The notes beneath the pieces were generated by a model. That model made no database searches. It had not been told where the DNA came from and saw nothing but the letters and a program-made list of their open reading frames with translations. A DNA stretch of 43,363 nucleotides from Sphingomonas sanxanigenens. Lineage in GTDB: Bacteria; Pseudomonadota; Alphaproteobacteria; Sphingomonadales; Sphingomonadaceae. Each line of letters starts with the position of its first letter. The stretch's first letter is position 1. Shown piece after piece: positions 8,576-16,513 of the stretch. The translations under genes and the position numbers were made by a program. Location of the stretch: NCBI GenBank assembly GCA_003240855.1, contig QFNN01000012.1, positions 1 to 43,363 on the forward strand, read 5' to 3'.

Positions 8576-10011
8576 AGATGACCCGGTCTGCAATTGCCCT
8601 CGCGCTTGCCGCGCTATCGCTGTCCGCCTGCGATTTCGCGCCCAAATATGTGCGCCCGGTCGGCGCCGCGCCGGCGGAGCTGCCCGAAGGCGGCATCTAT
8701 CCGTCCGCGCCGAGCGACTCGCCTGACGTGACGAGCATTGGCTGGCGCGATTTCTTCACCGATGCGCGGCTGCGCCGGGTGATAGAGAACGGGCTGGCCA
8801 ATAATCGCGATCTGCGTGTAGCCGCCGCGAACGTGCTCCAGGCGCGGTCGCAGTTCCGCGCGCAGCGGGCGCAGATATTGCCGACGATCAACGCCAATGC
8901 CGGTGCGACCTACACCAACAATGCCGGGGGCTCGTTTGGCGGGGCCGGTGGCAGCGGCGGCGTTGGCGCGGTCAGCAGCTCGGACCTTGAGTTCTACAGC
9001 GTCGGCGGCGGGCTTTCGTCTTTCGAGATCGATCTGTTCGGCCGAATCCGCAACCTGACCCGCGCGGCGCAGGAGCAATATTTCGCGAGCGAGGAAGCCC
9101 AGCGCTCGACGCGGATCACGTTGATCGCCGAAATCGCGACGGCATGGCTGACGCTCGCTTCGGACCAGGATCAGCTTCGCCTGTCGCGCGAGACGCTGAA
9201 AGCGTTCGAGGAAACACTGCGCCTGACGCGCGAGCAGTTTCGCGTCGGCACCGGTTCCGAACTGGAAGTGCGGCAGGCCGAGACCAATTACCAGTCTGCG
9301 AAGAACGACATCGCGGCGCGCGAGATCAGTATCGCGCAGGATCGCAACGCGTTGAACCTGCTCGTCGGCGCGACCGTGCCCGAAGATCAACTGCCCGACG
9401 GGCTGGGCGACGCGCCGGCGACGCGCGATGCATTGCCCGCCAATCTCTCGTCCGACGTGCTGCTGCGTCGCCCTGACGTGTTGCGCGCGGAGCACCAGCT
9501 TATCGCCGAGCACGCCAATATCGGAGCGGCGCGCGCCGCTTTTTTCCCGACCATCTCGCTCACCGCGACGGTGGGAACGCTGGCGCCTGCATTGTCCGGG
9601 CTGTTCAGCGACGGCAGCTTCAACTATTCGGTCGCGCCTTCGGCCGCGCTGCCCTTGTTCGACGGCGGGCGGCGATCGGCCAACCTTGCCTATGCCAAGG
9701 CATCGCGCGAAGCCGCGGTCGCGACTTACGAGAAAGCGATCCAGACGGCGTTCCGCGAAGTCGCCGATGCGCTGGCGGCGCGCGGACGCCTCGGCGATCA
9801 GGTGACGGCGCTGACGACGCGCGCCGAGGCGGCTGAAGTGGCGGCGAAGCTCTCCGACGCGCGCTTCCGCGCTGGCGTCGATTCCTTCCTGGTCACGCTC
9901 GACGCGCAGCGCACCTCCTATGCCGCTCAGCAGCAGCTCGTCACCGCTCGACTAAGCAGGGCGAGTAATCTCGTCGAGCTCTACCGGTCTCTGGGCGGCG
10001 GTTTGAACTAG
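8572..10011 (+). CDS. RND outer-membrane factor (NodT/OprM family lipoprotein)
   Basis: A 479-aa TolC-like channel protein that completes the tripartite pump. A lipoprotein signal ends in LSAC (lipidated Cys20, or Cys18 if ATG 8578 is the start), followed by DFAPKYVRP, which matches the APxYxRP start of mature OprM-type proteins. Two outer membrane efflux repeats follow. The first ends around SFEIDLFGRIRNLTRAA and the second around PLFDGGRRSANLAYAKA, both standard family hallmarks. Long coiled-coil segments such as RETLKAFEETLRLTREQF form the periplasmic tunnel. GTG 8572 overlaps the pump stop codon, so translation is probably coupled. A serine/glycine-rich insert (about residues 115-135) lies in the first extracellular loop region. 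Confidence 0.94.
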   Translation: MKMTRSAIALALAALSLSACDFAPKYVRPVGAAPAELPEGGIYPSAPSDSPDVTSIGWRDFFTDARLRRVIENGLANNRDLRVAAANVLQARSQFRAQRAQILPTINANAGATYTNNAGGSFGGAGGSGGVGAVSSSDLEFYSVGGGLSSFEIDLFGRIRNLTRAAQEQYFASEEAQRSTRITLIAEIATAWLTLASDQDQLRLSRETLKAFEETLRLTREQFRVGTGSELEVRQAETNYQSAKNDIAAREISIAQDRNALNLLVGATVPEDQLPDGLGDAPATRDALPANLSSDVLLRRPDVLRAEHQLIAEHANIGAARAAFFPTISLTATVGTLAPALSGLFSDGSFNYSVAPSAALPLFDGGRRSANLAYAKASREAAVATYEKAIQTAFREVADALAARGRLGDQVTALTTRAEAAEVAAKLSDARFRAGVDSFLVTLDAQRTSYAAQQQLVTARLSRASNLVELYRSLGGGLN

Positions 10012-10033
10012 GGTTTGGTCCAGCTTTGCCGGA

Positions 10034-10447
10034 TCAGGCGACGGGCGGGATTTGCGCGGGGTGCGACGGAATCTCGTCGCTGATCAGCGCCCAATGGGGA
10101 GCCTCGTCGGTCCATATCGTCGCCTGCGGCCCGATGAGGTTGGGGTCGTCGAGCGCGCCCGCACGGATGAAGATCAGGTGCGGGCGGGCAAGTGACTCGC
10201 TGGTAAGCGGCGTGCCGCAAGTGGGGCAGAAGCCCCGGCGCATCGGATTGCCGCTGTCGGCCACGCTTTCATAATAGCGAACCTCGCCGACGATCTTCAC
10301 CGCGTCGCTCGGGAAGCAGACGTTCACCGAAGCGGTGCCGCCGCCCAGATATTGGCACAGCCGGCACCAGCAGGTGCGCGCCGCCATCGGCTCGGCGTCG
10401 ATTTCCATGCGCACGGCGCCGCAGAGGCATCCGGCGCCGATCGTCAC
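10034..10447 (-). CDS. GFA/CENP-V domain zinc protein
   Basis: A 137-aa protein of the glutathione-dependent formaldehyde-activating (GFA) family, a small zinc-binding fold. Visible zinc-ligand motifs are GCLCGAV near the N-terminus, CWCRLCQ around residues 26-32 and CPTCGTPL around residue 75. Single-domain members are widespread; only a few act on S-hydroxymethylglutathione and no formaldehyde gene is nearby, so the substrate is left open. The start ATG overlaps the purQ stop by four bases, so it is the last gene of the purS-purQ unit. This association looks like co-transcription only; a purine role is not implied by the domain. Confidence 0.87.
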   Translation of the reverse strand: MTIGAGCLCGAVRMEIDAEPMAARTCWCRLCQYLGGGTASVNVCFPSDAVKIVGEVRYYESVADSGNPMRRGFCPTCGTPLTSESLARPHLIFIRAGALDDPNLIGPQATIWTDEAPHWALISDEIPSHPAQIPPVA

Positions 10448-11109
10448 GCGACGGCTTCCAGAAGGCCTTCAAACAGGCGGCGGCCGTCGCTGCCGCCATG
10501 GGCGGGGCCGATCATCCGTTCGGGGTGCGGCATCATGCCCAGCACATTGCCTGCGTCGTTGAGAATGCCGGCGATGTCGCGCGCCGACCCATTGACGGAC
10601 TCGGCGTAGCGAAAGGCGACGCGGCCTTCGCCTTCGAGGCGGTCGAGCGTATCGGCGTCGGCGTTATAATTGCCGTCATGATGCGCGACCGGGATGCGCA
10701 CCGTTTCGCCTGCCTGATAACGCTGGGTGAAGATCGACTGGCTCGTGCCAACCGAAAGCGCCACGTCGCGGCAGACGAAATCGAGCCCGGCATTGCGCAT
10801 CAGCGCGCCCGGGAGCAGCCCTGCTTCGGTCAGCACCTGAAAGCCGTTGCACACGCCGAAGATCGGCACGCCCCGCCCGGAGGCGTCGACCACCGCCCGC
10901 ATGATCGGGCTGCGCGCCGCAATCGCGCCGCAGCGCAGATAGTCGCCATAAGAGAAGCCGCCGGGGACGCCGATGAAGTCAAGGCCATCGGGAAGAGCGG
11001 TCTCACCATGCCACACCATCACGGGCGCTTTGCCGGTCACCTCGTGCAGTGCGGTCGCAAGGTCGCGGTCGCAGTTGGAACCCGGAAAGACGATGACGGC
11101 GGTTTTCAT
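10444..11109 (-). CDS. purQ: Phosphoribosylformylglycinamidine synthase, glutaminase subunit
   Basis: A 221-aa class I glutamine amidotransferase subunit of FGAM synthase, which hydrolyses glutamine and passes ammonia to PurL in step four of purine synthesis. The N-terminus MKTAVIVFPGSNCDRD is typical of PurQ. The nucleophile Cys lies in IFGVCNGFQVL and the catalytic His/Glu pair in MMPHPERM. The frame is open upstream, but ATG 11109 is chosen because it shares one base with the purS stop (TGATG), a classic purSQ coupling. PurL, the large subunit, is not in the window. Confidence 0.96.
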   Translation of the reverse strand: MKTAVIVFPGSNCDRDLATALHEVTGKAPVMVWHGETALPDGLDFIGVPGGFSYGDYLRCGAIAARSPIMRAVVDASGRGVPIFGVCNGFQVLTEAGLLPGALMRNAGLDFVCRDVALSVGTSQSIFTQRYQAGETVRIPVAHHDGNYNADADTLDRLEGEGRVAFRYAESVNGSARDIAGILNDAGNVLGMMPHPERMIGPAHGGSDGRRLFEGLLEAVA

Positions 11110-11339
11110 CACGCGGCCTCGATGCGGAAGTTCTCGATCACGGTGTTGGCGAGCAGCCTGGTGCACATCGCCTCAATCTCTTCGCGGCTCGTGCCATCGG
11201 CGAGGTCCAGCTCGATCAGCTTGCCGGCGCGGACGTCGTTCACGCCCTCGAAGCCCAGGCCGCTCAGCGCATGGTGGATAGCCTTGCCCTGCGGGTCGAG
11301 AACGCCGTTCTTGAGGGTGATGAAAATGCGGGTCTTCAT
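11109..11339 (-). CDS. purS: Phosphoribosylformylglycinamidine synthase subunit PurS
   Basis: A 76-aa protein, the small structural subunit that bridges PurQ and small-type PurL in three-component FGAM synthases. The sequence reads as a typical PurS: an N-terminal strand with lysine-rich TLKNGVLDPQGKAI, a GFEGVNDVRAGK turn and a C-terminal CTRLLANTVIENF helix. Its stop overlaps the purQ start. In many alphaproteobacteria purC lies directly upstream; here a lipoprotein/Slam pair and a small plus-strand gene separate purC (14321-15100) from purS. Confidence 0.95.
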   Translation of the reverse strand: MKTRIFITLKNGVLDPQGKAIHHALSGLGFEGVNDVRAGKLIELDLADGTSREEIEAMCTRLLANTVIENFRIEAA

Positions 11340-11468
11340 GGCGCGATCCTGGCTGGCGGGGGTCGCGGCTCCCTATGCCGCGCGCCGCGCGCGGGGGCAA
11401 GGATTCATCCTTTCTTCAGCGCGGAGTGCGATGCTCGGCGGCGCAAAGCAGTGGGAAGGGGACCAGCG

Positions 11469-11618
11469 ATGGTTGGCCTGGCGATAGCGATATTCGTGAT
11501 GATCTTCGGCTTCGGAAACCAGTTGTTCGGCTGGTATGATCCGACAGGCCATGTCCAGCTTGCGCTGTTCACCTCGTTCGTCACAGGGATCGTCTGCGGT
11601 TACCGAACACGGTCGTAA
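11469..11618 (+). CDS. Small membrane protein, function unknown
   Basis: A 49-aa protein with GGGAAGGGGA directly before the ATG. It is made of two hydrophobic segments (about residues 3-18 and 31-44) joined by a short polar GWYDPTGH loop and ending in YRTRS, so it is probably a two-helix inner-membrane hairpin. I do not recognise the family. It diverges from purS and converges on the Slam gene. Evidence is the ribosome binding site and the coherent membrane topology; it may be annotated as hypothetical or missed. Confidence 0.6.
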   Translation: MVGLAIAIFVMIFGFGNQLFGWYDPTGHVQLALFTSFVTGIVCGYRTRS

Positions 11619-11660
11619 GCCGACGCTTTGCGGATGCGGCGCTGATCCGCGCCCGCCAGT

Positions 11661-13010
11661 TCACAGATAATGCGCGAGGTTGAAGCTCAGCCGGTTCCGG
11701 TTCGTCTTGTAGAACAGATAGTTGGAGTCGGCTGACACATAGGTGTAAGTCAGCGACGGCGAGAAGCCGAACAGCCGGAACGAGCGCAGCCCCAGATAGA
11801 CGCGGCCGTTGAGCCGCCAGTCACGCCGCGCGCTGTTCGAGAAAATCAGCATCGGCGCATCATAAGCCACGCGCGACATGCCGCCCGAAATGCCGGCGTT
11901 GATGCCGAGCGGAAACTCCCCGCCAATGCCGAGGCTGAGGCCATATTCCTGATTTGAATAGACCGCGCCCTGAAGCATCTCGCGCCGTGCAAAGACGCTG
12001 GCCGAGGCGACCATCGTCTTGCCGATCACGCGTTCATAGGTGCCGTAAGCGCCAAGCGACCAGCCGCGATATTCAGGACTGAAGGCGTCGACGGTGTTGC
12101 GCACGTCGAACTGGATGCCGATGCGCTCGCCGCGGTCGAGATAACGCTGTGCGCCGAACTTCATGCCCGCCTGCGTCGTCGCAGTGCGCCAGCCATACCA
12201 GCGCTGCGCGCCCAGCGCCTGCACCGAAAAGCTGGTGCGCGCGTCGAACTTATATTCGGGGCCAACGGCAAGCTGGGTGGTTAGATCGTCGTAACTGCCG
12301 CCGCTATAATCGACGAGCTGGGTATCGAGATCGACGAGCATCGCCGTCTTGGGGCTCATCTTCAGCCGGACGCCGCCCGAAAAGCCGCCGGTGCGGCCGA
12401 CGCCTGATTTGGCCTGAGCGTCGTGATTGAGGCTGAGCGGCAATGTGCCGCCGCCGAAAACCACGTCGATCGTGTCGGCGCGCGTCGCGCTGTTGATGTT
12501 GGTATCGGGCGCTAGGCCAAAATTGACGTCGAAATGCCAGGTTCGGCGATCGCGCAGGATACCGCGCTGCGAGCGGATGGTCGCCGCCACTTCGGACGGC
12601 AGGTCGCGGTCTTTGGCGGCCAGCCGCAGATGATGTTCGGCGCTGAAATCCTGGCCCTTGAGCATCAAGGCGCGCGCCAGTTCCAGCCGCACGCGCGTCT
12701 GATCGGGGTGATCGCGCAGGATGCCGCGAAACTCGTTGATCGCCCCGTCGAGGTTGCCAGTCTCCGAATCGACGTAGCCGATCAGGAAGGCGCGCTGCAT
12801 CTTATATTGGGGCGCGTTTTCCAGCGCGGCGAGCAGAGGGGCGGCTTCCTCGAACCGGCGCTCCAGCACTAGCTTTTCGGCGGTATGGAGCACCTGATCG
12901 GCGCTCATCCGCACGGTGCATGGGCCGGGCGCGGCGCAATCTTCCGCGATCGCCTGGGTCGCGGGGAGCGTTGCCGCCAGCAGACCGGCCACGAGGAAGT
13001 GGCCGCGCAT
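11661..13010 (-). CDS. Slam-family outer-membrane protein (DUF560, type XI secretion)
   Basis: A 449-aa outer-membrane protein resembling surface lipoprotein assembly modulators. A signal peptide ends ATQAIAED. An N-terminal periplasmic region (about residues 35-155) carries TPR-like helices (LVLERRFEEAAPLLAALEN, GAINEFRGILRDHPDQTRVR). From about residue 160 to the end comes a beta-barrel with alternating amphipathic strands (HFDVNFGLAPDTNINSAT is the family-type entry strand), ending SFNLAHYL. Slam proteins move lipoproteins of the TbpB/fHbp type, and some soluble proteins, across the outer membrane. The immediately upstream gene, eight bases away, encodes such a lipoprotein, which strongly supports the call. 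Neisserial Slams are a little longer (about 490-570 aa). Confidence 0.82.
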   Translation of the reverse strand: MRGHFLVAGLLAATLPATQAIAEDCAAPGPCTVRMSADQVLHTAEKLVLERRFEEAAPLLAALENAPQYKMQRAFLIGYVDSETGNLDGAINEFRGILRDHPDQTRVRLELARALMLKGQDFSAEHHLRLAAKDRDLPSEVAATIRSQRGILRDRRTWHFDVNFGLAPDTNINSATRADTIDVVFGGGTLPLSLNHDAQAKSGVGRTGGFSGGVRLKMSPKTAMLVDLDTQLVDYSGGSYDDLTTQLAVGPEYKFDARTSFSVQALGAQRWYGWRTATTQAGMKFGAQRYLDRGERIGIQFDVRNTVDAFSPEYRGWSLGAYGTYERVIGKTMVASASVFARREMLQGAVYSNQEYGLSLGIGGEFPLGINAGISGGMSRVAYDAPMLIFSNSARRDWRLNGRVYLGLRSFRLFGFSPSLTYTYVSADSNYLFYKTNRNRLSFNLAHYL

Positions 13011-13018
13011 TATCTGTC

Positions 13019-14203
13019 CTACTGCTTCTTGCCGACGAACGCGCCGAGCATGTCGACACGCTGATCTGGCACCGCGCCGACGATGCGGAAGCCGCCGCCG
13101 ACTTCCTGCGCAGTCGGGCCATAGAAGGCGCCGTCGATGCTCGATCCCGCGATGCTGAGGTCGATCTTCTGACCGCCCGGCTGCGTGAAGGATGCACTGT
13201 TAAACTGCCCGGCGAAACCGCCCGAGCCCACCAGGTCGATCTTGCCGCTGCCGGTGGCGGCGAAGGTCGCGCCCTCCTGCAGCGTATAGATCCGGCTTGT
13301 ATTCACATCGAACTGCGGCGCGAACACGGAGCCGGTCAGGCCGAGCGTGAAGGTCTTGGCGCCGAAGTCGATGGTCGTCGTCGCGCGGCCCTCGACCCAC
13401 TGGAAATAGGAGGGCGTCGAAGCGTTGGTATCGAGCAGGGGATTATAGACCGTGGACGCGATCATCGCGCCCGAATAGCTGCCGGTGCCGGTGAGCGGGA
13501 CCGCGCCGTTATCGCTCCGTTCGCCATAAGCGAATGCGGCGCGCTCCAGCATGTTGTTCTGTTGCAGATAATCCAGCCCCTGCTGGGTCTGGACAGATGC
13601 GATGTCGGTCTTGTTGCGGACGAAACCGGCGAAGGTGACATAGTTCGTCTCGGTGCCGGGCTTCTGATAGAAGAAGGTCGAGACATCGCGCGAAGCGTTC
13701 GCGTTTCCGGTCGGGAAGGTCGTCGACTGGTTGGGATCATAAACGATGTCGCCCGACGAACCCCCGGCCTGCAGATAATAAATGCCGTTGGCGCTAAGAC
13801 GCGGCGTGCCGTCCTGCGGCTGGCGCGCGCCGCCGAAATCGGTGCGATGGAGCGGATCCTGGAAGCGCAGCGTGTCGCTGGCGCTGGACTGGGGATCGTT
13901 GATCGTCAGCTCAAAGATGGCGTCGCGCGGGTCGTAGCTGATCGAGATGCCGCTGTTGCGCGCAGTCGATGCATTGCCGGCATAGACCTGACCGCGCTGC
14001 GACGTGCTGATCGACGTCGTGTAATAGCTGTATTTCTGCGTGCCGCCGATGGCGTTGTAGGTGCGCTTCTCGGTCGGATTGACGAAGCTGTGAGTCGCCG
14101 CAGGATTGGTGGGGCTCGCCGTGCCGCCGGCAGTTTGCGGGCCAGTGCCTGAGCAGGCGGCCAGCGTCGACGCCGTGGCGAGAAGAATGATCCGGTTACG
14201 CAT
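13019..14203 (-). CDS. Putative surface lipoprotein with TbpB-like C-terminal barrel (Slam substrate)
   Basis: A 394-aa lipoprotein with signal MRNRIILLATASTLAAC, lipidated at Cys17, followed by a Gly/Ser/Thr/Ala-rich flexible stretch. The C-terminal part (about residues 285-390) has the features of the TbpB beta-barrel domain: repeated short strands, then IDGAFYGPTAQEVGGGF and a closing GAFVGKK, close to the family's G-x-F-Y-G-P-x-A-x-E-x-G-G ending. The middle region (about 40-280) is beta-rich and not recognised; it should be the ligand-binding handle. It is the first gene of a two-gene unit with the Slam gene. Unlike tbpB or hpuA loci, there is no TonB-dependent receptor next to it, so an iron or haem role is not supported. 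Confidence 0.78.
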   Translation of the reverse strand: MRNRIILLATASTLAACSGTGPQTAGGTASPTNPAATHSFVNPTEKRTYNAIGGTQKYSYYTTSISTSQRGQVYAGNASTARNSGISISYDPRDAIFELTINDPQSSASDTLRFQDPLHRTDFGGARQPQDGTPRLSANGIYYLQAGGSSGDIVYDPNQSTTFPTGNANASRDVSTFFYQKPGTETNYVTFAGFVRNKTDIASVQTQQGLDYLQQNNMLERAAFAYGERSDNGAVPLTGTGSYSGAMIASTVYNPLLDTNASTPSYFQWVEGRATTTIDFGAKTFTLGLTGSVFAPQFDVNTSRIYTLQEGATFAATGSGKIDLVGSGGFAGQFNSASFTQPGGQKIDLSIAGSSIDGAFYGPTAQEVGGGFRIVGAVPDQRVDMLGAFVGKKQ

Positions 14204-14293
14204 CCTTGAACCCCCTTGGCGGCAGGCATGATGCCAGCCGCTGTCTCGGGTGGGAGTCGTAACGGGAGATGGTTAAAGGGTTCTAAACGGCGT

Positions 14294-14314
14294 CGCCCGC
14301 ATCCTATGCGGGCG
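14294..14314 (-). terminator. Hairpin downstream of purC
   Basis: Perfect 9-bp arms (14294-14302 and 14306-14314) with a 3-base loop lie 7 bases after the purC stop. On the minus strand a modest T-containing stretch (GTTTAGAA) follows. It probably ends the purC transcript and separates it from the lipoprotein/Slam unit. Confidence 0.5.
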
Positions 14315-14320
14315 AAGTGT

Positions 14321-15100
14321 CTATTTGCCCCGGCGCTTGCGGTGCGTCTCCAGGTCGAGCACGGCGCTGTCGACGCCGTCGGGCAGCAAGCCGAGCCGGC
14401 GCGCGACTTCCTGATAGGCTTCGACTTCGCCGCCCAGATCGCGACGGAAGCGATCCTTGTCGAGCTTCTCGCCCGATTCCATGTCCCACAGGCGGCAACC
14501 GTCGGGGCTGATCTCGTCCGCGAGGATGATGCGGCTGTAGTCATTGTCCCAGATGCGGCCGAACTCGAGTTTGAAGTCGACCAGCCGGATGCCGATGCCA
14601 GCGAACAGGCCCGACATGAAATCGTTGATGCGGATCGCCATGTCGGCGATGTCGTGCATCTCGTCCTGGTTGGCCCAGCCGAAGCAGGCGATATGTTCCT
14701 CGGAGACGAGCGGATCGCCCAGCGCGTCGTCCTTGTAGTAATATTCGATGATCGTGCGGGGCAGCGGCGTGCCTTCCTCGATCCCGAGACGCTTCGAGAG
14801 CGATCCGGCGACGACATTGCGCACCACCACCTCGATCGGAACGATCTCGACCTGACGAATCAACTGTTCGCGCATGTTGAGGCGGCGGATGAAGTGAGTC
14901 GGCACGCCGATATGCCCGAGCAACGTGAAAATATGCTCGGAAATACGGTTGTTGAGTACGCCCTTGCCGTTGATCGTGCCCTTCTTCTGGGCGTTGAAGG
15001 CGGTCGCGTCATCCTTGAAATACTGGATCAGCGTGCCCGGCTCCGGACCTTCGTAGAGAATCTTGGCCTTGCCCTCGTAGATCTGGCGGCGACGTGCCAT
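14321..15100 (-). CDS. purC: Phosphoribosylaminoimidazole-succinocarboxamide synthase (SAICAR synthetase)
   Basis: A 259-aa enzyme joining CAIR and aspartate with ATP in purine synthesis. It opens with MARRRQIYEGKAKILYEG, the standard ATP-binding start, then DDATAFNAQKKG, the RNVVAGS motif and the late VDFKLEFG and ADEISPDGCRLWD signatures. Length is right for the short bacterial form. The 264-bp region upstream (15101-15364) has no gene and contains the divergent promoters of purC and the next PEP-CTERM gene. A hairpin follows the stop, so purC is probably transcribed apart from purS-purQ. Confidence 0.97.
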   Translation of the reverse strand: MARRRQIYEGKAKILYEGPEPGTLIQYFKDDATAFNAQKKGTINGKGVLNNRISEHIFTLLGHIGVPTHFIRRLNMREQLIRQVEIVPIEVVVRNVVAGSLSKRLGIEEGTPLPRTIIEYYYKDDALGDPLVSEEHIACFGWANQDEMHDIADMAIRINDFMSGLFAGIGIRLVDFKLEFGRIWDNDYSRIILADEISPDGCRLWDMESGEKLDKDRFRRDLGGEVEAYQEVARRLGLLPDGVDSAVLDLETHRKRRGK

Positions 15101-15364
15101 GCGGCGAGGCTCCTTCGGGGCCGCGGCTCACGCGGCGCTTCAAAAAAGATGCGCGCCCCGGAAACGCGACGAGTCGAGACGCGCGGCCGGGGCGTGGGAG
15201 GCGCGGCTATAACCCACTGTCCGTTAACAGGCAATTCGGACCTGTAAATGATAGTTACTTTTTGAAAATCGGGTCGCGAAAATGGTTCCGCTCTGCTAAC
15301 GCCGTCTGCGTTGGGCTGTGTGTTTTGTCCGACGAGTTAGCGTAGCTGAGGGGACGCACGTAAA

Positions 15365-15907
15365 ATGATAAGGGATATGGCGACGTCGGGCGCTGCGAAA
15401 CTTGTCGCGGCCTGTGTGTGCCCGATTGCCGGCACCGCTGCTGTCACCGTTGCGGTGCCGCAGGTTCGGCAGGCCGTGCATCGGGCGACTGCGCCCACCG
15501 CAAAGGCCAAGCCCAAGCTGATCGCGCCGGCTGCGGCCGGCCCCAAGCTGGCGATGAACTGCCCGTCGGAAACGCCTGTGATGCTGACCGGGGGGGCGTT
15601 GTCGCCGATGCCGCAATCGCCGCAATTCGCCTCGGCTCCGCCCGTCCCGACCGGCGGCGGGATTCCCTATTATGGCGGTGGCATCATGCCGCCCGCCGAT
15701 GGCCCCTTCTTCATCCCCGTCAGCGGTGGCGGTGGCGGCGGTGGTGGTGGCGGCATCAACCCGCCTGCGCCTCCGGGATCGGTGCCCGAACCTGCGACAT
15801 GGGTGCAGATGCTGATCGGCTTCGGCGTGATCGGCGGTGCGACGCGTGTCGTCTATCGCCACGAAAAGCGCCGCAAGCGTGAGGACGGGGAAGAAGCCGA
15901 GGCCTGA
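15365..15907 (+). CDS. Atypical PEP-CTERM protein, function unknown
   Basis: A 180-aa protein. A hydrophobic N-terminal segment (KLVAACVCPIAGTAAVTVAV) with two cysteines acts as signal or anchor. The middle is low complexity: Ala/Lys/Pro-rich, then Pro/Gly-rich with an unbroken glycine run of about ten residues near position 120-130. The C-terminus has VPEPATWVQMLIGFGVIGGA followed by Arg/Lys-rich RHEKRRKR, a PEP-CTERM-like signal in which the usual W-A-M-M is W-V-Q-M and the basic cluster is extended by an acidic tail (EDGEEAEA). It may be sorted by exosortase or may keep the segment as a permanent membrane anchor. No enzymatic domain is seen. GAGGGGA lies before the start. It is convergent with the CAP-domain gene. 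Confidence 0.78.
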   Translation: MIRDMATSGAAKLVAACVCPIAGTAAVTVAVPQVRQAVHRATAPTAKAKPKLIAPAAAGPKLAMNCPSETPVMLTGGALSPMPQSPQFASAPPVPTGGGIPYYGGGIMPPADGPFFIPVSGGGGGGGGGGINPPAPPGSVPEPATWVQMLIGFGVIGGATRVVYRHEKRRKREDGEEAEA

Positions 15908-15929
15908 GCCTCGGCCACCTCGTCGGCGA

Positions 15930-16448
15930 TCAGTAAGCTTTCTCGCCGATGACATTGCCGCCGCTGCTGTAGCGGCAGACGAGCACATCCTCCTCGGCGC
16001 CGCGCGCCAGCGCGCAGCCGACGCGATGCGTGTCGCGCCAGACGATCTGCGTATAATGGCCGACATCCTCGAAATCGCCGGTGCGCGAGACATTGGGTAT
16101 GCGGCCAGGCCGGTAATTTTTCTTTTCGGCCACCCATAGCCCGACCATCTGTTCCGGTCCGAACGCGCCGGGCGTGCCGGCCCACAGATTCTCTCCCTGC
16201 GGATCGGGATCGTCGGGATCGTCGCGCGAATGTTCAAAGCTGTTGGTCGCGGCCAGCGCCTTCGCCCACTGGCGGGCGTCGGCGGCCAGCCCTTCGTCCC
16301 ATTCGAGACGATCGAGCCCGAGCGTGCTGCGCTCGCGATTCTGCGCCGCGAGCAGGCGAACATCGAAATTGGTCGACTGCCCCACGCTTCCCGTCACGAA
16401 CGGAAAGGCGGCGAGAAGGATCAGCAACCTTTTTGCGCCATGAGCCAT
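15930..16448 (-). CDS. Secreted CAP-domain (SCP/PR1-like) protein
   Basis: A 172-aa protein with a signal peptide (about residues 1-23) and a single CAP domain. Family landmarks are present: LLAAQNRERSTLGL, LEWDEGLAADARQWA, HSRDD with the first His of the cavity, PQGENLW with the cavity Glu, and GHYTQIVWRDTHRVGCA, the CAP signature with the second His. Bacterial CAP proteins are secreted or envelope proteins of mostly unknown action. The three cysteines are near the C-terminus. It diverges from the glutaminase gene, with a short shared promoter region of about 65 bases. Confidence 0.9.
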   Translation of the reverse strand: MAHGAKRLLILLAAFPFVTGSVGQSTNFDVRLLAAQNRERSTLGLDRLEWDEGLAADARQWAKALAATNSFEHSRDDPDDPDPQGENLWAGTPGAFGPEQMVGLWVAEKKNYRPGRIPNVSRTGDFEDVGHYTQIVWRDTHRVGCALARGAEEDVLVCRYSSGGNVIGEKAY

Positions 16449-16513
16449 GCAGGCGGATTAGGCGCGTCGTGGTTCCCGCCTGCTTGAAGGAAAAAGTAAA
16501 TGCTGGAAAAAGC

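Noticed and set aside
7160..8593. 477-codon minus-strand frame in the pump gene
   Set aside because: Antisense shadow of the second half of the RND pump.
15101..15364. Possible purine riboswitch upstream of purC
   Set aside because: I could not find a conserved three-way junction or switching terminator in this gap; only short 5-base repeats are visible.
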